Part shown: piece after piece, positions 6,755-16,749 of the stretch
How positions within the stretch are numbered: position 1 is the first letter of the stretch
Layout of the letters: every line of letters begins with the position of its first letter
DNA from: Pseudomonadota bacterium
Lineage (GTDB): Bacteria > Bdellovibrionota > Bacteriovoracia > Bacteriovoracales > Bacteriovoracaceae
Direction of reading: 5' to 3'
Assembly (NCBI GenBank): GCA_027487685.1
Contig: JAIYDC010000144.1
Span: 1-45,117, forward strand
Length of the DNA stretch: 45,117 nt
Program-made: the position numbers and the translations under genes
The notes under the pieces: model-generated
The model's database searches: none
Told to the model about the DNA's origin: nothing
What the model saw: the letters and a program-made list of their open reading frames with translations, nothing else

Positions 6755-8539
6755 ATGGAGCAAAAGAAATTCGACGATCAGGAAAAAAAGCTAACGATCG
6801 CTGACCTTTCAGAGGCCCTCCTCCAACTCAATCTTATCAATGATGTAGACCACCAAAAGCTGAAAGGACTTAACGAAAAGAGTAAGGAACATCCGCTAAA
6901 TCTGATAGGAAAGCTCAATCTCCCTGACCGCCGTCGTCCTGGCAAATCCATGGCCCACGACGACATCATGTCCCTTCTGGCGAAACATTGGGGCCTTGAA
7001 TACGTCAGAGTTGATCCTCTTAATATCCAGCTCGAGGTCGTCGCAACAGTTCTTCCGCTACCTTACATTAAACGCCTCAACATCGTGCCAATAGAAGTGA
7101 CGAAGGAAAAGGTCATCATTCTTACTAGCGAACCGTATTCCCTGTCATGGATTGACGAGGTCCGAGCACAGGTCAAGCGAGAGATTGAAGTCAAACTCAA
7201 CGCACCTATGCAGATAAGTCACCTCCTTAACGAAATCTTTGTCGTCCAAAAAGCATTCAAGGGAATTGCAAAGGAGCAGGGGTTAGCGGGAGCAGAAAGA
7301 CTCAAGCTCCTTAGACAGGGTAAGATCGAGGAACTCGATCGGCTGCTCGAAAGAAATAAGGGCAAGAAGCTCTCCAATCCAGACGGTTTCGTAACCAACA
7401 TCGTCGACTGGCTGTTGAATTATGCCGCAGTTGAACGGGCAAGTGATATCCATCTTGAGCCGAAGCGGGGCCTTGGCCTCGTCAGATTCCGTGTTGACGG
7501 CGACCTCAGAACAGTCTATCGACTAGACCCCGATGCCATGCAGATGGTGATCACGAGATTCAAAATTCTTGGTGAAATGAAGATCGATGATAAGCGTAAA
7601 CCTCAGGACGGAAGTATAAAGCGAGAGATTGAGAGCGGCCGGATCGTAGAAATGAGACTCTCTACTTTGCCTACGAACTATGGTGAGAAGCTCGTCATTC
7701 GGATTTTCGATAAGAGCGTCGCAGCGGTTGACCTGGACTTTATCGGTTTCGGGCCGGAAGATAAGAAAGTTTGGAATGAACTCATCAATCAACCTCAGGG
7801 GCTGATACTTGTGACCGGCCCAACAGGTTCGGGAAAGACGACCACACTCTATACAACACTTAGTCTTGTTGCTACTCCTGACGTTAATATCTGTACAGCG
7901 GAAGATCCTGTTGAGATGGAAGTCGATGCTTTAAATCAGGTACAGGTTAATCCGCAGATTGGTCTTACATTTGCTGAGTGCATACGCTCATTCCTACGAC
8001 AGGATCCCGACATCATAATGGTAGGGGAGATTCGAGACCTAGAAACAGGTGAAATGGCGATCCAAAGCTCACTCACTGGCCACCTTGTATTCAGCACACT
8101 CCACACCAACGGTGCGCTGGCCACCATCCAACGGCTAATCGACATCGGACTTCCAACCTATCTCTTAAATTCGTCTATCTCTGGTATTCTTGCGCAGCGA
8201 CTCGTAAAGAAATTATGCCCATCCTGTAAAGAGCTCACCCCTGCTGATCGAGACAAGTGGGAATCACTAATCGATGGAGAAAAAATCGAATCTCCAAATG
8301 AGTATTATCGAGCTGTAGGTTGTGAGGATTGTAAGGACACGGGTTATAGAGGTCGCCTCTGCATCTACGAACTAGTGAAGTTCGATGACTGTATAAAAAA
8401 AGTTATCCACGCAAAAATTGAGATTAGTGAGCTCCGAGAAAAAACTAGAGGAATGTTTACTTCTATCCGCGCCAACGGTGCTCGAAAAGTGATCGAGGGT
8501 GAAACGACGATTGAAGAAATTCTCAGGGTCGTCTACTGA
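6755..8539 (+). CDS. GspE/PilB-family secretion or type IV pilus assembly ATPase
   Basis: A 594-aa hexameric ATPase with an N-terminal MshEN/GspE-N-type region (~1-170) and a catalytic domain. Walker A GPTGSGKT lies at 355-362, the Asp box around TAEDPVE, Walker B IIMVGEIRD and the His box STLHTNGA. A tetracysteine zinc motif (C488xxC491...C523xxC526) marks the PilB/GspE extension class. It powers type IV pilus extension or type II secretion at the inner membrane. It stands alone here, with no other pilus genes next to it, so the system cannot be specified. Confidence 0.93.
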   Translation: MEQKKFDDQEKKLTIADLSEALLQLNLINDVDHQKLKGLNEKSKEHPLNLIGKLNLPDRRRPGKSMAHDDIMSLLAKHWGLEYVRVDPLNIQLEVVATVLPLPYIKRLNIVPIEVTKEKVIILTSEPYSLSWIDEVRAQVKREIEVKLNAPMQISHLLNEIFVVQKAFKGIAKEQGLAGAERLKLLRQGKIEELDRLLERNKGKKLSNPDGFVTNIVDWLLNYAAVERASDIHLEPKRGLGLVRFRVDGDLRTVYRLDPDAMQMVITRFKILGEMKIDDKRKPQDGSIKREIESGRIVEMRLSTLPTNYGEKLVIRIFDKSVAAVDLDFIGFGPEDKKVWNELINQPQGLILVTGPTGSGKTTTLYTTLSLVATPDVNICTAEDPVEMEVDALNQVQVNPQIGLTFAECIRSFLRQDPDIIMVGEIRDLETGEMAIQSSLTGHLVFSTLHTNGALATIQRLIDIGLPTYLLNSSISGILAQRLVKKLCPSCKELTPADRDKWESLIDGEKIESPNEYYRAVGCEDCKDTGYRGRLCIYELVKFDDCIKKVIHAKIEISELREKTRGMFTSIRANGARKVIEGETTIEEILRVVY

Positions 8540-8596
8540 CAGATAGGCAACGAAGTTTATAACAAGTGTATTAGGCAAGGTTGTGGAGGTCGATAC

Positions 8597-9574
8597 TTGG
8601 ATTGGGATTATCTTAAAGGCAAATCACTCCTCGTTGTTGGAGGAACCGGCTTCTTTGGGCAATCGCTCCTCGATTATATTTCCAAGTACGGAGAGGTAGA
8701 CTCCGCCAGAGTCATGCTTGTAGGGCGTGGGAAAAAAAAAATTGAGCTAAATGAATGGAATGGAGTACATCCAATGATTCATTACTCAGAAATCGATCAA
8801 TTACGGTTCTCTGACCTTCCCTACACACCTGATTACGTCATACATGCTGCAACAACAACGGACCCCTCTGAAAGTCTCGACTCAGGCTATCTCTATAAAA
8901 CCATCATCCTCGGTACGAAGCGCATTCTGGACGAATGCAAGCGCCATCGGCCGAAAGCCTTCTTATACATGAGCTCAGGTGCTGTATACGGTTTCGGAAA
9001 TCTTACTAGACCGGCAATCGAAATTGATGGCTGCTCACCTCGAATTGGAAGCTATGGCGAGGAGTACGGGCACTTCAAGAGAACAGCAGAAGTTTTGTGC
9101 CGTGCCTTTTACGAAGAGACACGCATCCCTACAACTGTTGCAAGATGCTTCGCCTTCTCTGGGAAGCGACTTCCGTTCGAAGCCCATTTCGCACTCACAG
9201 ACTTTCTGCGAACGACGCTTCGTGGAGAAGAGATCGTTATAAAGAGTTCAGGCAACGCAGTTCGGAGCTACATGAGTGGTTCTGACCTAAGCGAGTGGCT
9301 ATTGACGGTCCTGAGTAGGAATAGCGCCTTCGACCTATTGAACGTAGGTTCAGACATTCCGATTAAAACCCAAGAGCTTGCAGAAATGATTTGCGATATC
9401 GTGGGGGGGAGCTACCGTATAACTAACGAAATCCCTGAGAGAAACCCGTTCTACGTTCCGAGCATCTCCCGCGCACGTGAAACTTATGGCCTCAAACTAC
9501 GGACCAAACTCATTGATGACATTAATGACATGATCGCTCATTACCGAAGAGAGAGGGTTAATCCCGGGGTTTAA
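8597..9574 (+). CDS. NAD-dependent sugar epimerase/reductase (extended SDR)
   Basis: A 325-aa extended short-chain dehydrogenase. The nucleotide-binding GGTGFFG motif is at residues ~15-21, MSSGAVYG carries the catalytic Ser, and YGHFK is the YxxxK pair. I used the TTG start because GGAGGT lies six bases before it and no better start exists. The enzyme probably finishes a CDP-deoxysugar made by RfbFGH, for example reducing a keto group as YerF or RfbJ-type enzymes do, but the exact product cannot be read from sequence. It converges with the membrane protein gene, overlapping by 17 bases. Confidence 0.75.
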   Translation: MDWDYLKGKSLLVVGGTGFFGQSLLDYISKYGEVDSARVMLVGRGKKKIELNEWNGVHPMIHYSEIDQLRFSDLPYTPDYVIHAATTTDPSESLDSGYLYKTIILGTKRILDECKRHRPKAFLYMSSGAVYGFGNLTRPAIEIDGCSPRIGSYGEEYGHFKRTAEVLCRAFYEETRIPTTVARCFAFSGKRLPFEAHFALTDFLRTTLRGEEIVIKSSGNAVRSYMSGSDLSEWLLTVLSRNSAFDLLNVGSDIPIKTQELAEMICDIVGGSYRITNEIPERNPFYVPSISRARETYGLKLRTKLIDDINDMIAHYRRERVNPGV

Positions 9575-10973
9575 GTCGGTACTCTAGGAGCTCGCGAAGT
9601 TCCGGATCCTCAAGAGTCATCTTTTCACATCCACCTTTGATCAAGTAGCATCTCGGATCAAGCATCTTCCCGCGAACGATTTTTGAATGCGGAAAAAGCT
9701 CTAGGTTATACCCAAAAACTGGTTCGTAACAATAGTTCACTCTATTAGTGGACGCCTCATACCCTTGCCTATAAGTGTAAGTTAGTTGCTGATCCTTCTG
9801 ATCGCGAACTAGAAAGGGTAGCATTGCCACATAAATAACGAGCACTGGCACCAATTTTTCTGAAAGTCGGTGATGACGAAAAAAACATAGCGCGACACCG
9901 AGATAAGCGAGTGAAAATGTCATCAGCCATCTTGGGTTGACATGGAAACTTTTCACAACCGGAAGCTCGGCAACGAAATCTCGATAAACCCCGCTGGCGA
10001 CAAATCCCGCAAGCAAGAAGATTCCAATCAAAGAAAAAAATGTTTTATTGTATTCCCGGGGTCGCATCGCCGACAAAATGAAAAGAAGCAAAACCAGTCC
10101 CGGAAAAATGTAGTTAGACGACTCCCAGTCACCATACCACCATCCGGTCATTTTCTTGTAATCGAGAATCGGGGGGAGGAGCTGGGCAGTAACTGAAAAA
10201 GTAAGCCCAGAGAGATATCCTATGTCCAGGAAGCGAGTTTCCCGAGGAAAGTTACGAGTAAAATCATAAATGCTAAGAAACTTGGGAAGAATTGCCAAAG
10301 AGGAGACAAGGAGCGCACAGGTAAAGTTTATAAGAACATTCAAGTAGTGCAGTGGTTCCCGATGAAAGCGAAGAATGGACAAAAAAATTAAAAACCCTGG
10401 CGCAAACATAATGTACACGGGAGTCGCCGCTGCATAAAAATCATGGGCGAGGATCAAGCCTACGGTAATAATAGCGGCGATTCTTCTTGAAGATGATTCA
10501 TGCTTTCGCAGAAGAAGGAACGCAGAAAGTGGCCACAAAACAACTCCGACAAAAGGCAAATGCCCCACAAGCGAGCGCATAAGAATAGATCCCTGAAGGC
10601 ACCAGGCAAAAGCGAGGTAGAGGGACCAGTTTTTAGGTGTCTGGAATAGCTGACATAGCTTAAGAACGCCAAAGAATCCAAGAACCGTATAAAAACTAAG
10701 TTGAACAATGACAGCAATCATATCGGGAAGAAATGCTGAAAGAAGATGAAATAGGCTAAGATTAGCCCCAATAGGATTTGCCCAAACTGGAACACCCAAG
10801 CAACGCTGGGGAGTAAACTGAATATTAAAGACACCAAAGTCTCTCCATGCGGTACGATAATCATTTGCCCAGCTCACGACGAGAGAGTAATCATGGCCCA
10901 TGAGAGGGAAGGATAAAAATACATTTAATAAGATAAGGACAATGGCTACAGAGCAAAGGAGTGTCTTAATCAT
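9558..10973 (-). CDS. Multi-pass membrane protein, GT-C-like (polysaccharide assembly)
   Basis: A 471-aa protein with about ten hydrophobic helices, an N-terminal signal-anchor and an extracytoplasmic-looking acidic first loop (residues ~30-45). The layout is that of GT-C membrane glycosyltransferases or O-antigen assembly proteins that use lipid-linked sugars, but I cannot name a family with certainty. Its start overlaps the rfbG stop by eight bases, and it is the last gene of the leftward rfb operon. A role in transferring or modifying the deoxysugar is likely. Confidence 0.55.
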   Translation of the reverse strand: MIKTLLCSVAIVLILLNVFLSFPLMGHDYSLVVSWANDYRTAWRDFGVFNIQFTPQRCLGVPVWANPIGANLSLFHLLSAFLPDMIAVIVQLSFYTVLGFFGVLKLCQLFQTPKNWSLYLAFAWCLQGSILMRSLVGHLPFVGVVLWPLSAFLLLRKHESSSRRIAAIITVGLILAHDFYAAATPVYIMFAPGFLIFLSILRFHREPLHYLNVLINFTCALLVSSLAILPKFLSIYDFTRNFPRETRFLDIGYLSGLTFSVTAQLLPPILDYKKMTGWWYGDWESSNYIFPGLVLLLFILSAMRPREYNKTFFSLIGIFLLAGFVASGVYRDFVAELPVVKSFHVNPRWLMTFSLAYLGVALCFFRHHRLSEKLVPVLVIYVAMLPFLVRDQKDQQLTYTYRQGYEASTNRVNYCYEPVFGYNLELFPHSKIVRGKMLDPRCYLIKGGCEKMTLEDPELRELLEYRLKPRD

Positions 10974-12021
10974 TTAAATAGCCTTGAAGCTGATTGGCGG
11001 TAAAAGCGTACATATCATTAACCCCTGATTCCTCAGCTAAATACCAGGAAATAGTCTCCTGGATAGCCCTAGCAGCTGACCACTTGGGTACCCATCGAAG
11101 TTGATCATATGCCAATGAACTATCTATCGCTAAAAAACCCATCTCATGAAAAGGGGCGGCAATGTATTCGGTATGAAATTCAAGACTTGGAGATACCCTT
11201 CTAACTATTCCCAGAACGTTTTCAACCGAAATTGACTCAGGTCCAGGTCCAAAATTAAATGTCTTATATTGACCTAATCTTGATTCTGCAAGATTTTGGG
11301 CGAGAAGAAGATACCCCACAAGTGGCTCAAGGACATGTTGCCAAGGCCTAACTGCCTGGGAGTTTCTTATCGCCAGTGGAAGTCCAGATCTACTGGCCCT
11401 AATAAGATCAGGAATCAGGCGACCTAGAGCATAGTCACCTCCACCGATGACATTTCCTGCCCGGGCCGTAGCTACTGCAGCACCACGTGAACTGAAGCCG
11501 AAGGATTGGTAAATACAAGCCGTTACAAGTTCAGCACATGCTTTACTCGTAGAATAAGGATCACTAGAACCAAGCCTGTCTGTTTCTAAAAAAGACTTTC
11601 TCTGATCGAGGTTCTCGTAGACCTTGTCCGTAGTGACACTAACAAATGCACGTAGTCCAACAGTGTCTTTAGCCGCCAGAAGAACGGATACAGTTCCAAG
11701 TACATTAACTCCAAATGTTTCCATGGGATCAGTGTATCCAGCGCCTACAATAGCTTGTGCTGCAAGGTGGATAATAACCTCAGGCCGTGCTTCCTCTATT
11801 CGCTGTCGTAGGATTGCTGTATTCCTGATATCACCTTCAAAATGTGTGATCATTTCCTTAAGCTTAAGCCTATTAAAAAGCTGATTATTTGAAGAGAGAG
11901 GCAAAGAGTAGCCATAAACTTTGGCACCAGCCTCAATTAACATAAGTGTGAGCCAAGCTCCCTTAAATCCCGTATGACCCGTGAGGAATACACGCTTTCC
12001 CGCCCAATAGTCTAGATTCAT
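10966..12021 (-). CDS. rfbG: CDP-glucose 4,6-dehydratase
   Basis: A 351-aa extended SDR. FLTGHTGFKGAWL (~11-23) is the signature Rossmann motif of RfbG, VSVTTDKVYEN carries the catalytic Thr-Asp-Lys, and DPYSTSK is YxxxK. It converts CDP-glucose to CDP-4-keto-6-deoxyglucose. I chose the ATG at 12021 because it overlaps the rfbF stop as TAATG, indicating coupling; an upstream in-frame Met would extend into rfbF. It is second to act in the CDP-dideoxyhexose pathway, between rfbF and the membrane protein gene. Confidence 0.93.
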   Translation of the reverse strand: MNLDYWAGKRVFLTGHTGFKGAWLTLMLIEAGAKVYGYSLPLSSNNQLFNRLKLKEMITHFEGDIRNTAILRQRIEEARPEVIIHLAAQAIVGAGYTDPMETFGVNVLGTVSVLLAAKDTVGLRAFVSVTTDKVYENLDQRKSFLETDRLGSSDPYSTSKACAELVTACIYQSFGFSSRGAAVATARAGNVIGGGDYALGRLIPDLIRASRSGLPLAIRNSQAVRPWQHVLEPLVGYLLLAQNLAESRLGQYKTFNFGPGPESISVENVLGIVRRVSPSLEFHTEYIAAPFHEMGFLAIDSSLAYDQLRWVPKWSAARAIQETISWYLAEESGVNDMYAFTANQLQGYLND

Positions 12022-12785
12022 TACCAAACTTTCCATGGGGGACAACTTCTCCACATCTCTTCGAGAGTCATCCGATCTCTAAGCGTATCCATTGGCTTCC
12101 AAAATCCAGAGTGGCGATAGGCGACAAGTTCATTATCTAGCGCCAAGTTCTGAAGCGGATAATTTTCCAAGATCGTTTTGTCATCTTTTAGATAATTAAA
12201 GACTTCCGGGTTACAAACGAAGTAACCGCCGTTAATCCAGGCACCATCACCTTTAGGCTTTTCGTTGAACTTAATGACCTCCGGTCCATTGAGTGTCAAT
12301 GAACCAAAACGTCCTTCAGGCTGGACAGCAGTAACGGTGACGATTTTTCCATTTTTCCGATGAAAATCAAGCAAGTCAATTATGTTAATGTCCGAAAGTC
12401 CATCCCCGTAAGTCAGGCAAAATGCTTCTCTCTCAAGGTATTTTTGCGCCCGGAGAACACGACCACCTGTCTGAGTATCTAGGCCAGTATCAACTAGCGT
12501 AATTTTCCAAGGTTCGCTATGAGATGAGTGAATTTCAAATGAGTTCTTTGCTAAATCAATCGTCACATCACTTTGATGAATATAATAATCATGAAAGTAC
12601 TGCTTTATCAGGTGGCCCTTGTAGCCAAGAAGGATAACAAAATCATTAATCCCAAAATGGGAATAGGTCTTCATAATATGCCAAAGGATTGGTCTTCCAC
12701 CGATCTCAATCATGGGCTTCGGAATAAGGCTTGTCTCCTCACTGAGACGGGTCCCAAGGCCACCAGCAAGGATCGCGGCTTTCAT
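12021..12785 (-). CDS. rfbF: Glucose-1-phosphate cytidylyltransferase
   Basis: A 254-aa nucleotidyltransferase. ILAGGLGTRLSEET (~5-18) is the nucleotide-binding signature, followed by PKPMIEIGGRPILWHIM and TYGDGLSDIN; length and motifs match RfbF. It makes CDP-glucose from CTP and glucose-1-phosphate, the first step to CDP-3,6-dideoxyhexoses. The ATG overlaps the rfbH stop (ATGA), so rfbH, rfbF and rfbG are one translationally coupled operon. Confidence 0.95.
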   Translation of the reverse strand: MKAAILAGGLGTRLSEETSLIPKPMIEIGGRPILWHIMKTYSHFGINDFVILLGYKGHLIKQYFHDYYIHQSDVTIDLAKNSFEIHSSHSEPWKITLVDTGLDTQTGGRVLRAQKYLEREAFCLTYGDGLSDINIIDLLDFHRKNGKIVTVTAVQPEGRFGSLTLNGPEVIKFNEKPKGDGAWINGGYFVCNPEVFNYLKDDKTILENYPLQNLALDNELVAYRHSGFWKPMDTLRDRMTLEEMWRSCPPWKVW

Positions 12786-14080
12786 CTTCTATTCCTTTCA
12801 ATATAATCCAAGATAACATCAGCAATGTAGTCCATATGCTCATGGTCTAGGGCAGGATAGACACCAACCCAAACCAGATTTTCCATCACATTATCAGTAT
12901 TCACAAGGCTACTCCCTATGCGCTTCGGGACATCTCGATAAAGTGGTTGCTTTAAAAGATTGCCTGCAAAGAGAAGGCGAGTGCCAATTTTTCGCTGTTC
13001 CAAATGCCTTACGAAATCAGCTCTACTTCCCATAAGTGCAGGACGACAAAGAAGCGGAAATCCAAACCAACTCGGCTCTGAGTTACTGGTTGGGGAGGCC
13101 AAGCCCAGAAAATTATCGTGGGCCGAAAGGCGTTGCTTTAGGTAGGCGAAGTTCGAATTGCGTTTTATGATAAAATCAGGCAGCTTTTTTAACTGGGACA
13201 GTCCGAGGGCCGCCTGCATATCAGTTAGCTTGAGATTATATCCGACATGAGAATATATATATTTATGATCATATCCCGGCGGCATCTCTGGAAACTCATG
13301 GTCAAAACGTTTACCACAAGTATTATCTTTACCCGTAGGACACCAGCAATCACGGCCCCAGTCTCGAAAACTCTCTGCGATTTTTTTAAGTCGCCGATCA
13401 CTGGTGAGAACAGCTCCGCCTTCACCCATTGTAATATGATGAGCAGGGTAAAAACTTGCAGTGGCGATATGACCAAATGTACCCACAGACGCGCCATTTA
13501 AACGAGCACCAACAGCATCGCAACAATCTTCCACGAACCAAAGATTCATTTCGTCGCAAACCCTGCGTACCTTCTGGGCGTCAAATGGATTTCCAAGTGT
13601 ATGAGCGATCATTACGGCCTTAGTCTTTGGGCCACATGCGCGCTTAAGGAGGTCAACGTCAACCTGATGTGTTTCTTGATCCACATCAACGAAGACAGGG
13701 ACACATCCGTTCTGAACGATTGGGTTAACAGTCGTTGGAAAGCCGGCTGCGACGGTTAGGACCTCATCTCCAGCGCGAAGTCGTCTTTCACCAAGGGCAG
13801 GTGAAGTAAGTGTCGAGAATGCAACAAGATTGGCAGACGATCCGGAGTTTACAAGGAGACAGTAGTCTTGTTCCATGAACCGTGAAAAGGAAGCTTCGAA
13901 ATCTTTAGCGAAGCGACCTGTTGTGAACCACATGTCAAGTGCAGCATCAACTACGTTCACCAGATCCTCTTCGTCGACAACCTTCCCCGCAGCAGGAATA
14001 TAATCTACCCCAGGTATAATACGCTTGGGCTTGTTGGCCATGAAATAACTACGAACATCAGAAAAAATCTTCTCTCTCAT
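12782..14080 (-). CDS. rfbH: CDP-6-deoxy-4-hexulose-3-dehydrase (RfbH/AscC type)
   Basis: A 432-aa fold-type I PLP enzyme. It has His where aminotransferases have the PLP-binding Lys (PAHHITMGEGG), the hallmark of C-3 dehydrases, and Cys residues around WCPTGKDNTCGKRFDHEF that hold the [2Fe-2S] cluster. It removes the C-3 hydroxyl from CDP-4-keto-6-deoxyglucose with an NADH-dependent reductase partner that is not encoded next to it here. Conserved blocks SGSSANL and WFVEDCCDAVGA are intact. It lies 70 bases downstream of the GT2 gene, probably in the same operon. Confidence 0.95.
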   Translation of the reverse strand: MREKIFSDVRSYFMANKPKRIIPGVDYIPAAGKVVDEEDLVNVVDAALDMWFTTGRFAKDFEASFSRFMEQDYCLLVNSGSSANLVAFSTLTSPALGERRLRAGDEVLTVAAGFPTTVNPIVQNGCVPVFVDVDQETHQVDVDLLKRACGPKTKAVMIAHTLGNPFDAQKVRRVCDEMNLWFVEDCCDAVGARLNGASVGTFGHIATASFYPAHHITMGEGGAVLTSDRRLKKIAESFRDWGRDCWCPTGKDNTCGKRFDHEFPEMPPGYDHKYIYSHVGYNLKLTDMQAALGLSQLKKLPDFIIKRNSNFAYLKQRLSAHDNFLGLASPTSNSEPSWFGFPLLCRPALMGSRADFVRHLEQRKIGTRLLFAGNLLKQPLYRDVPKRIGSSLVNTDNVMENLVWVGVYPALDHEHMDYIADVILDYIERNRR

Positions 14081-14150
14081 CCTATTATCCTACGAGCACG
14101 GTAAACGAATTTCAAACAATCCATAGCCAACTAACGAGGTCGGTAATTTC

Positions 14151-15080
14151 TTAAAAATTAATCCGCTTCTCCTCAAAGACCAGCGGCTTATCCTGTATTC
14201 GTGTAAAAATAAACCCAAGATACTCGCCAATAATCCCGAGAAAAATAAGCTGAATCGACCCAAGGAAAAAGAGACCTATCACAAGTGGAGCAACTCCTAT
14301 CCTGAAGCTTTTCCAATAAACGATCTTGTATGCAAGGTAAAAGATCGCGAGACAAAATGAAGCGAACGCAGTTGCAAAGCCTGAGATTGTAATGATCCTG
14401 AGAGGAATGCGCGAATGGGTGCAGATACCAAGCATCGCCACGTCATAAAGCGTGAGAAAGTTATTCTTAGTTATCCCTCGAGGTCTGCTACGTTGGCTAT
14501 AGAAAACCTCGGAGACTTGAAATCCCACTTCAAAGACAAGGCCTCGGAAGTAGGGATAAGGGTCCTGGATCTTTTTAATTGAATCGACAACTTTGCGTGA
14601 GTAGAGTCCGATACCGATAAAGTTTCGACGTTGTGGAATTTCAGAGAGCCTGTTAATGAGTGAGTAGTAAATTTTCCGAAAAGCAGAAAGGATGAGAGTT
14701 TCCTTGACCTCGTGCTTAATGCCGATTACTAAATCGGCGCCGGCCTCCCATTTTGTGATGAATTCAGTGATGATCTCAGGATCCACCTGTAGATCCGAGA
14801 CCGTAGCAAAGACCGCATCTCCAGGCGCCTCACGGAACGCATGGTAAGGCGAGCGGATGTGGCCAAAATTTCGGGAGTTAAATATCGCAAGAACACGAGA
14901 ATCTTCCCGGCATAATCGCTCAATCTCTTCGCGCGTTCCATCGGTGGATTTGTTGTCTATGACAAGAAGGCGAAAATCATAATCAGGAAGCGCTTCAAAA
15001 ACAGCGCGAAATCTACGGTACAAAACCTCGATGTTTCCACGTTCGTTATAGCAGCCAGCTGAGATGCAGATAGTTTTCAC
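14151..15080 (-). CDS. GT2 glycosyltransferase with C-terminal membrane helices (GtrB/ArnC-like)
   Basis: A 309-aa protein with a cytoplasmic GT-A domain (~1-225). CYNERGNIEVL is the start motif, VIDNKSTDGT the nucleotide contact, and SDLQVDPE the metal-binding region. Two transmembrane helices follow (~231-262 and ~270-300), the layout of polyprenyl-phosphate sugar transferases such as GtrB, ArnC and DPM1. It probably loads a sugar onto undecaprenyl phosphate. First gene of the leftward rfb operon, divergent from the NeuB-like gene. Confidence 0.85.
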   Translation of the reverse strand: MKTICISAGCYNERGNIEVLYRRFRAVFEALPDYDFRLLVIDNKSTDGTREEIERLCREDSRVLAIFNSRNFGHIRSPYHAFREAPGDAVFATVSDLQVDPEIITEFITKWEAGADLVIGIKHEVKETLILSAFRKIYYSLINRLSEIPQRRNFIGIGLYSRKVVDSIKKIQDPYPYFRGLVFEVGFQVSEVFYSQRSRPRGITKNNFLTLYDVAMLGICTHSRIPLRIITISGFATAFASFCLAIFYLAYKIVYWKSFRIGVAPLVIGLFFLGSIQLIFLGIIGEYLGFIFTRIQDKPLVFEEKRINF

Positions 15081-15235
15081 AACGGTCCTTCAGAGATCAT
15101 TTTATCAATCATATTCCAACTAAGAAGCCGACACAACCAAACAGATGTCGAGTAAATCACTCTTCCTCTAAAGTATTCTATACCTCCCTAATCTATGTTA
15201 AATTTCCTCCATCAACTATTATCCAGGAATGAAAA

Positions 15236-16747
15236 ATGACAAAGACGAATGATCAAGGCCCTCTGTTCATTCTAGAGATGGCGAATAACCATATGGGAAA
15301 CATAGAACACGGGGAGAGGATTATTCGAGAATTCGCCGAAGTCTGTAAACGTCATCCAAAACTCCAATTTGCTTTTAAACTTCAATACCGCGACCTAGAT
15401 TCATATATCCACCCCGCGATGAAGGATCGATTAGACGTGAAGTATGTGAAGCGCTTCTCGGAAACGCGCTTAAGCCAATCGGATTTTGATCGACTCGTGA
15501 ACTGCATGAGAACGAATGGATTCCTCACTATGGCGACCCCTTTCGACGAGAAATCAGTCAAGGTTATTGAATCTCAGAAACTGGACTATATTAAGATTGC
15601 AAGCTGCTCCTTTACGGACTGGCCGCTCCTCGAAAGTGTCGTCCAAACTAATATCCCAGTGATCGCCTCTACGGCAGGCGCCAGTGTTTCAGACATCGAT
15701 AAAGTTGTAAGTTTTTTCACCCATCGTAACAAAAGAATTTCAATCCTCCACTGCATCGGTGAGTATCCGACCCCAGATGAGAATTCAGAATTATCGCAGA
15801 TCGAGTTTCTGCGTACACGATACCCAGATCTTCGAATCGGCTACTCCACCCATGAAGCACCGACCAACACTGACAACATTATGATCGCCATCGCCAAAGG
15901 TGCGACGATTTTCGAGAAACATGTAGGAGTTAGAACTTCAGAATTTGGCCTTAACGACTATTCTGCGGATCCCGAACAGGCGGCCAGATGGTTAGCGGCT
16001 GCTGAAAGATCACTGCTTCTTTGTGGCGTAGGCGGAGATCGACATCAGATAAACACCAACGAAGCCGACTCACTCCGTTCTCTACGAAGAGGTGTTTTTT
16101 CGAAAAGGCTCATAGAAGCGGGTGAGGTAATTCGGAATGATGACATTTATTTCGCTTTTCCTCCGAATCCGGACCAGGTCACAGCTAATGATTGGTCAAA
16201 GTATGCCCAGCTCCGGGCGCTTTATGACATTGAACCTGACGCCCCTGTTATGCGCTCAATTGTGCAACTGGTTGATAGTCGGGGACAAGTTTGGGAAATC
16301 GCTCAGAGAGTAAAAGCGTTTCTGAAAGAAAGCAATGTTCAGCTTCCAGGCAGAACCGAAATGGAGATTTCTCACCACTATGGGATAGAGCGTTTCTACG
16401 AAACCGGAATTACTATGTTAACCGTCGTCAACCGTGGTTACTGTAAGAAACTCATCGTTGTCCTTCCTGGGCAACGCCATCCAGAACAATACCACCAGGA
16501 AAAAGATGAAACGTTTCACGTACTTTATGGAGAAATTGAGCTCATCTTAGACGGGGTTCCACGTACACTCTCTCCAGGTGGTTTAGTGACGGTAGAGCCA
16601 GGTACACGCCATGCCTTCACCTCTAAAAACGGCGCAGTCATTGAAGAGCTGTCAACATCCCATAACTCGAGAGACTCTTTCTACACTGACGAATCGATCG
16701 CTAAAAATAAAACTCGAAAAACACTCCTTAGCTACTGGATGGATTAA
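15236..16747 (+). CDS. NeuB-family synthase fused to a C-terminal cupin
   Basis: A 503-aa fusion. Residues ~1-275 are a NeuB TIM barrel (EMANNHMG start, KLQYRD, ATPFDEKS, KIASCSFTDWPLL, HCIGEYPTP, GYSTHE, EKHVG), which condenses phosphoenolpyruvate with a sugar aldehyde to make nonulosonic acids. A SAF-like segment follows (RGVFSKRLIEAGEVI, ~282-296). Residues ~385-490 are a cupin (HPEQYHQEKDETFHVLYGEIEL with H and E ligands, then EPGTRHAF). The cupin may isomerise or bind the sugar substrate. AGGA lies eight bases before the ATG. It starts a four-gene operon with a ThDP enzyme and two methyltransferases. Confidence 0.88.
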   Translation: MTKTNDQGPLFILEMANNHMGNIEHGERIIREFAEVCKRHPKLQFAFKLQYRDLDSYIHPAMKDRLDVKYVKRFSETRLSQSDFDRLVNCMRTNGFLTMATPFDEKSVKVIESQKLDYIKIASCSFTDWPLLESVVQTNIPVIASTAGASVSDIDKVVSFFTHRNKRISILHCIGEYPTPDENSELSQIEFLRTRYPDLRIGYSTHEAPTNTDNIMIAIAKGATIFEKHVGVRTSEFGLNDYSADPEQAARWLAAAERSLLLCGVGGDRHQINTNEADSLRSLRRGVFSKRLIEAGEVIRNDDIYFAFPPNPDQVTANDWSKYAQLRALYDIEPDAPVMRSIVQLVDSRGQVWEIAQRVKAFLKESNVQLPGRTEMEISHHYGIERFYETGITMLTVVNRGYCKKLIVVLPGQRHPEQYHQEKDETFHVLYGEIELILDGVPRTLSPGGLVTVEPGTRHAFTSKNGAVIEELSTSHNSRDSFYTDESIAKNKTRKTLLSYWMD

Positions 16748-16749
16748 TA

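Noticed and set aside
12573-12806. 77-codon ORF on the plus strand over rfbF
   Set aside because: Antisense shadow of a well-supported nucleotidyltransferase gene.
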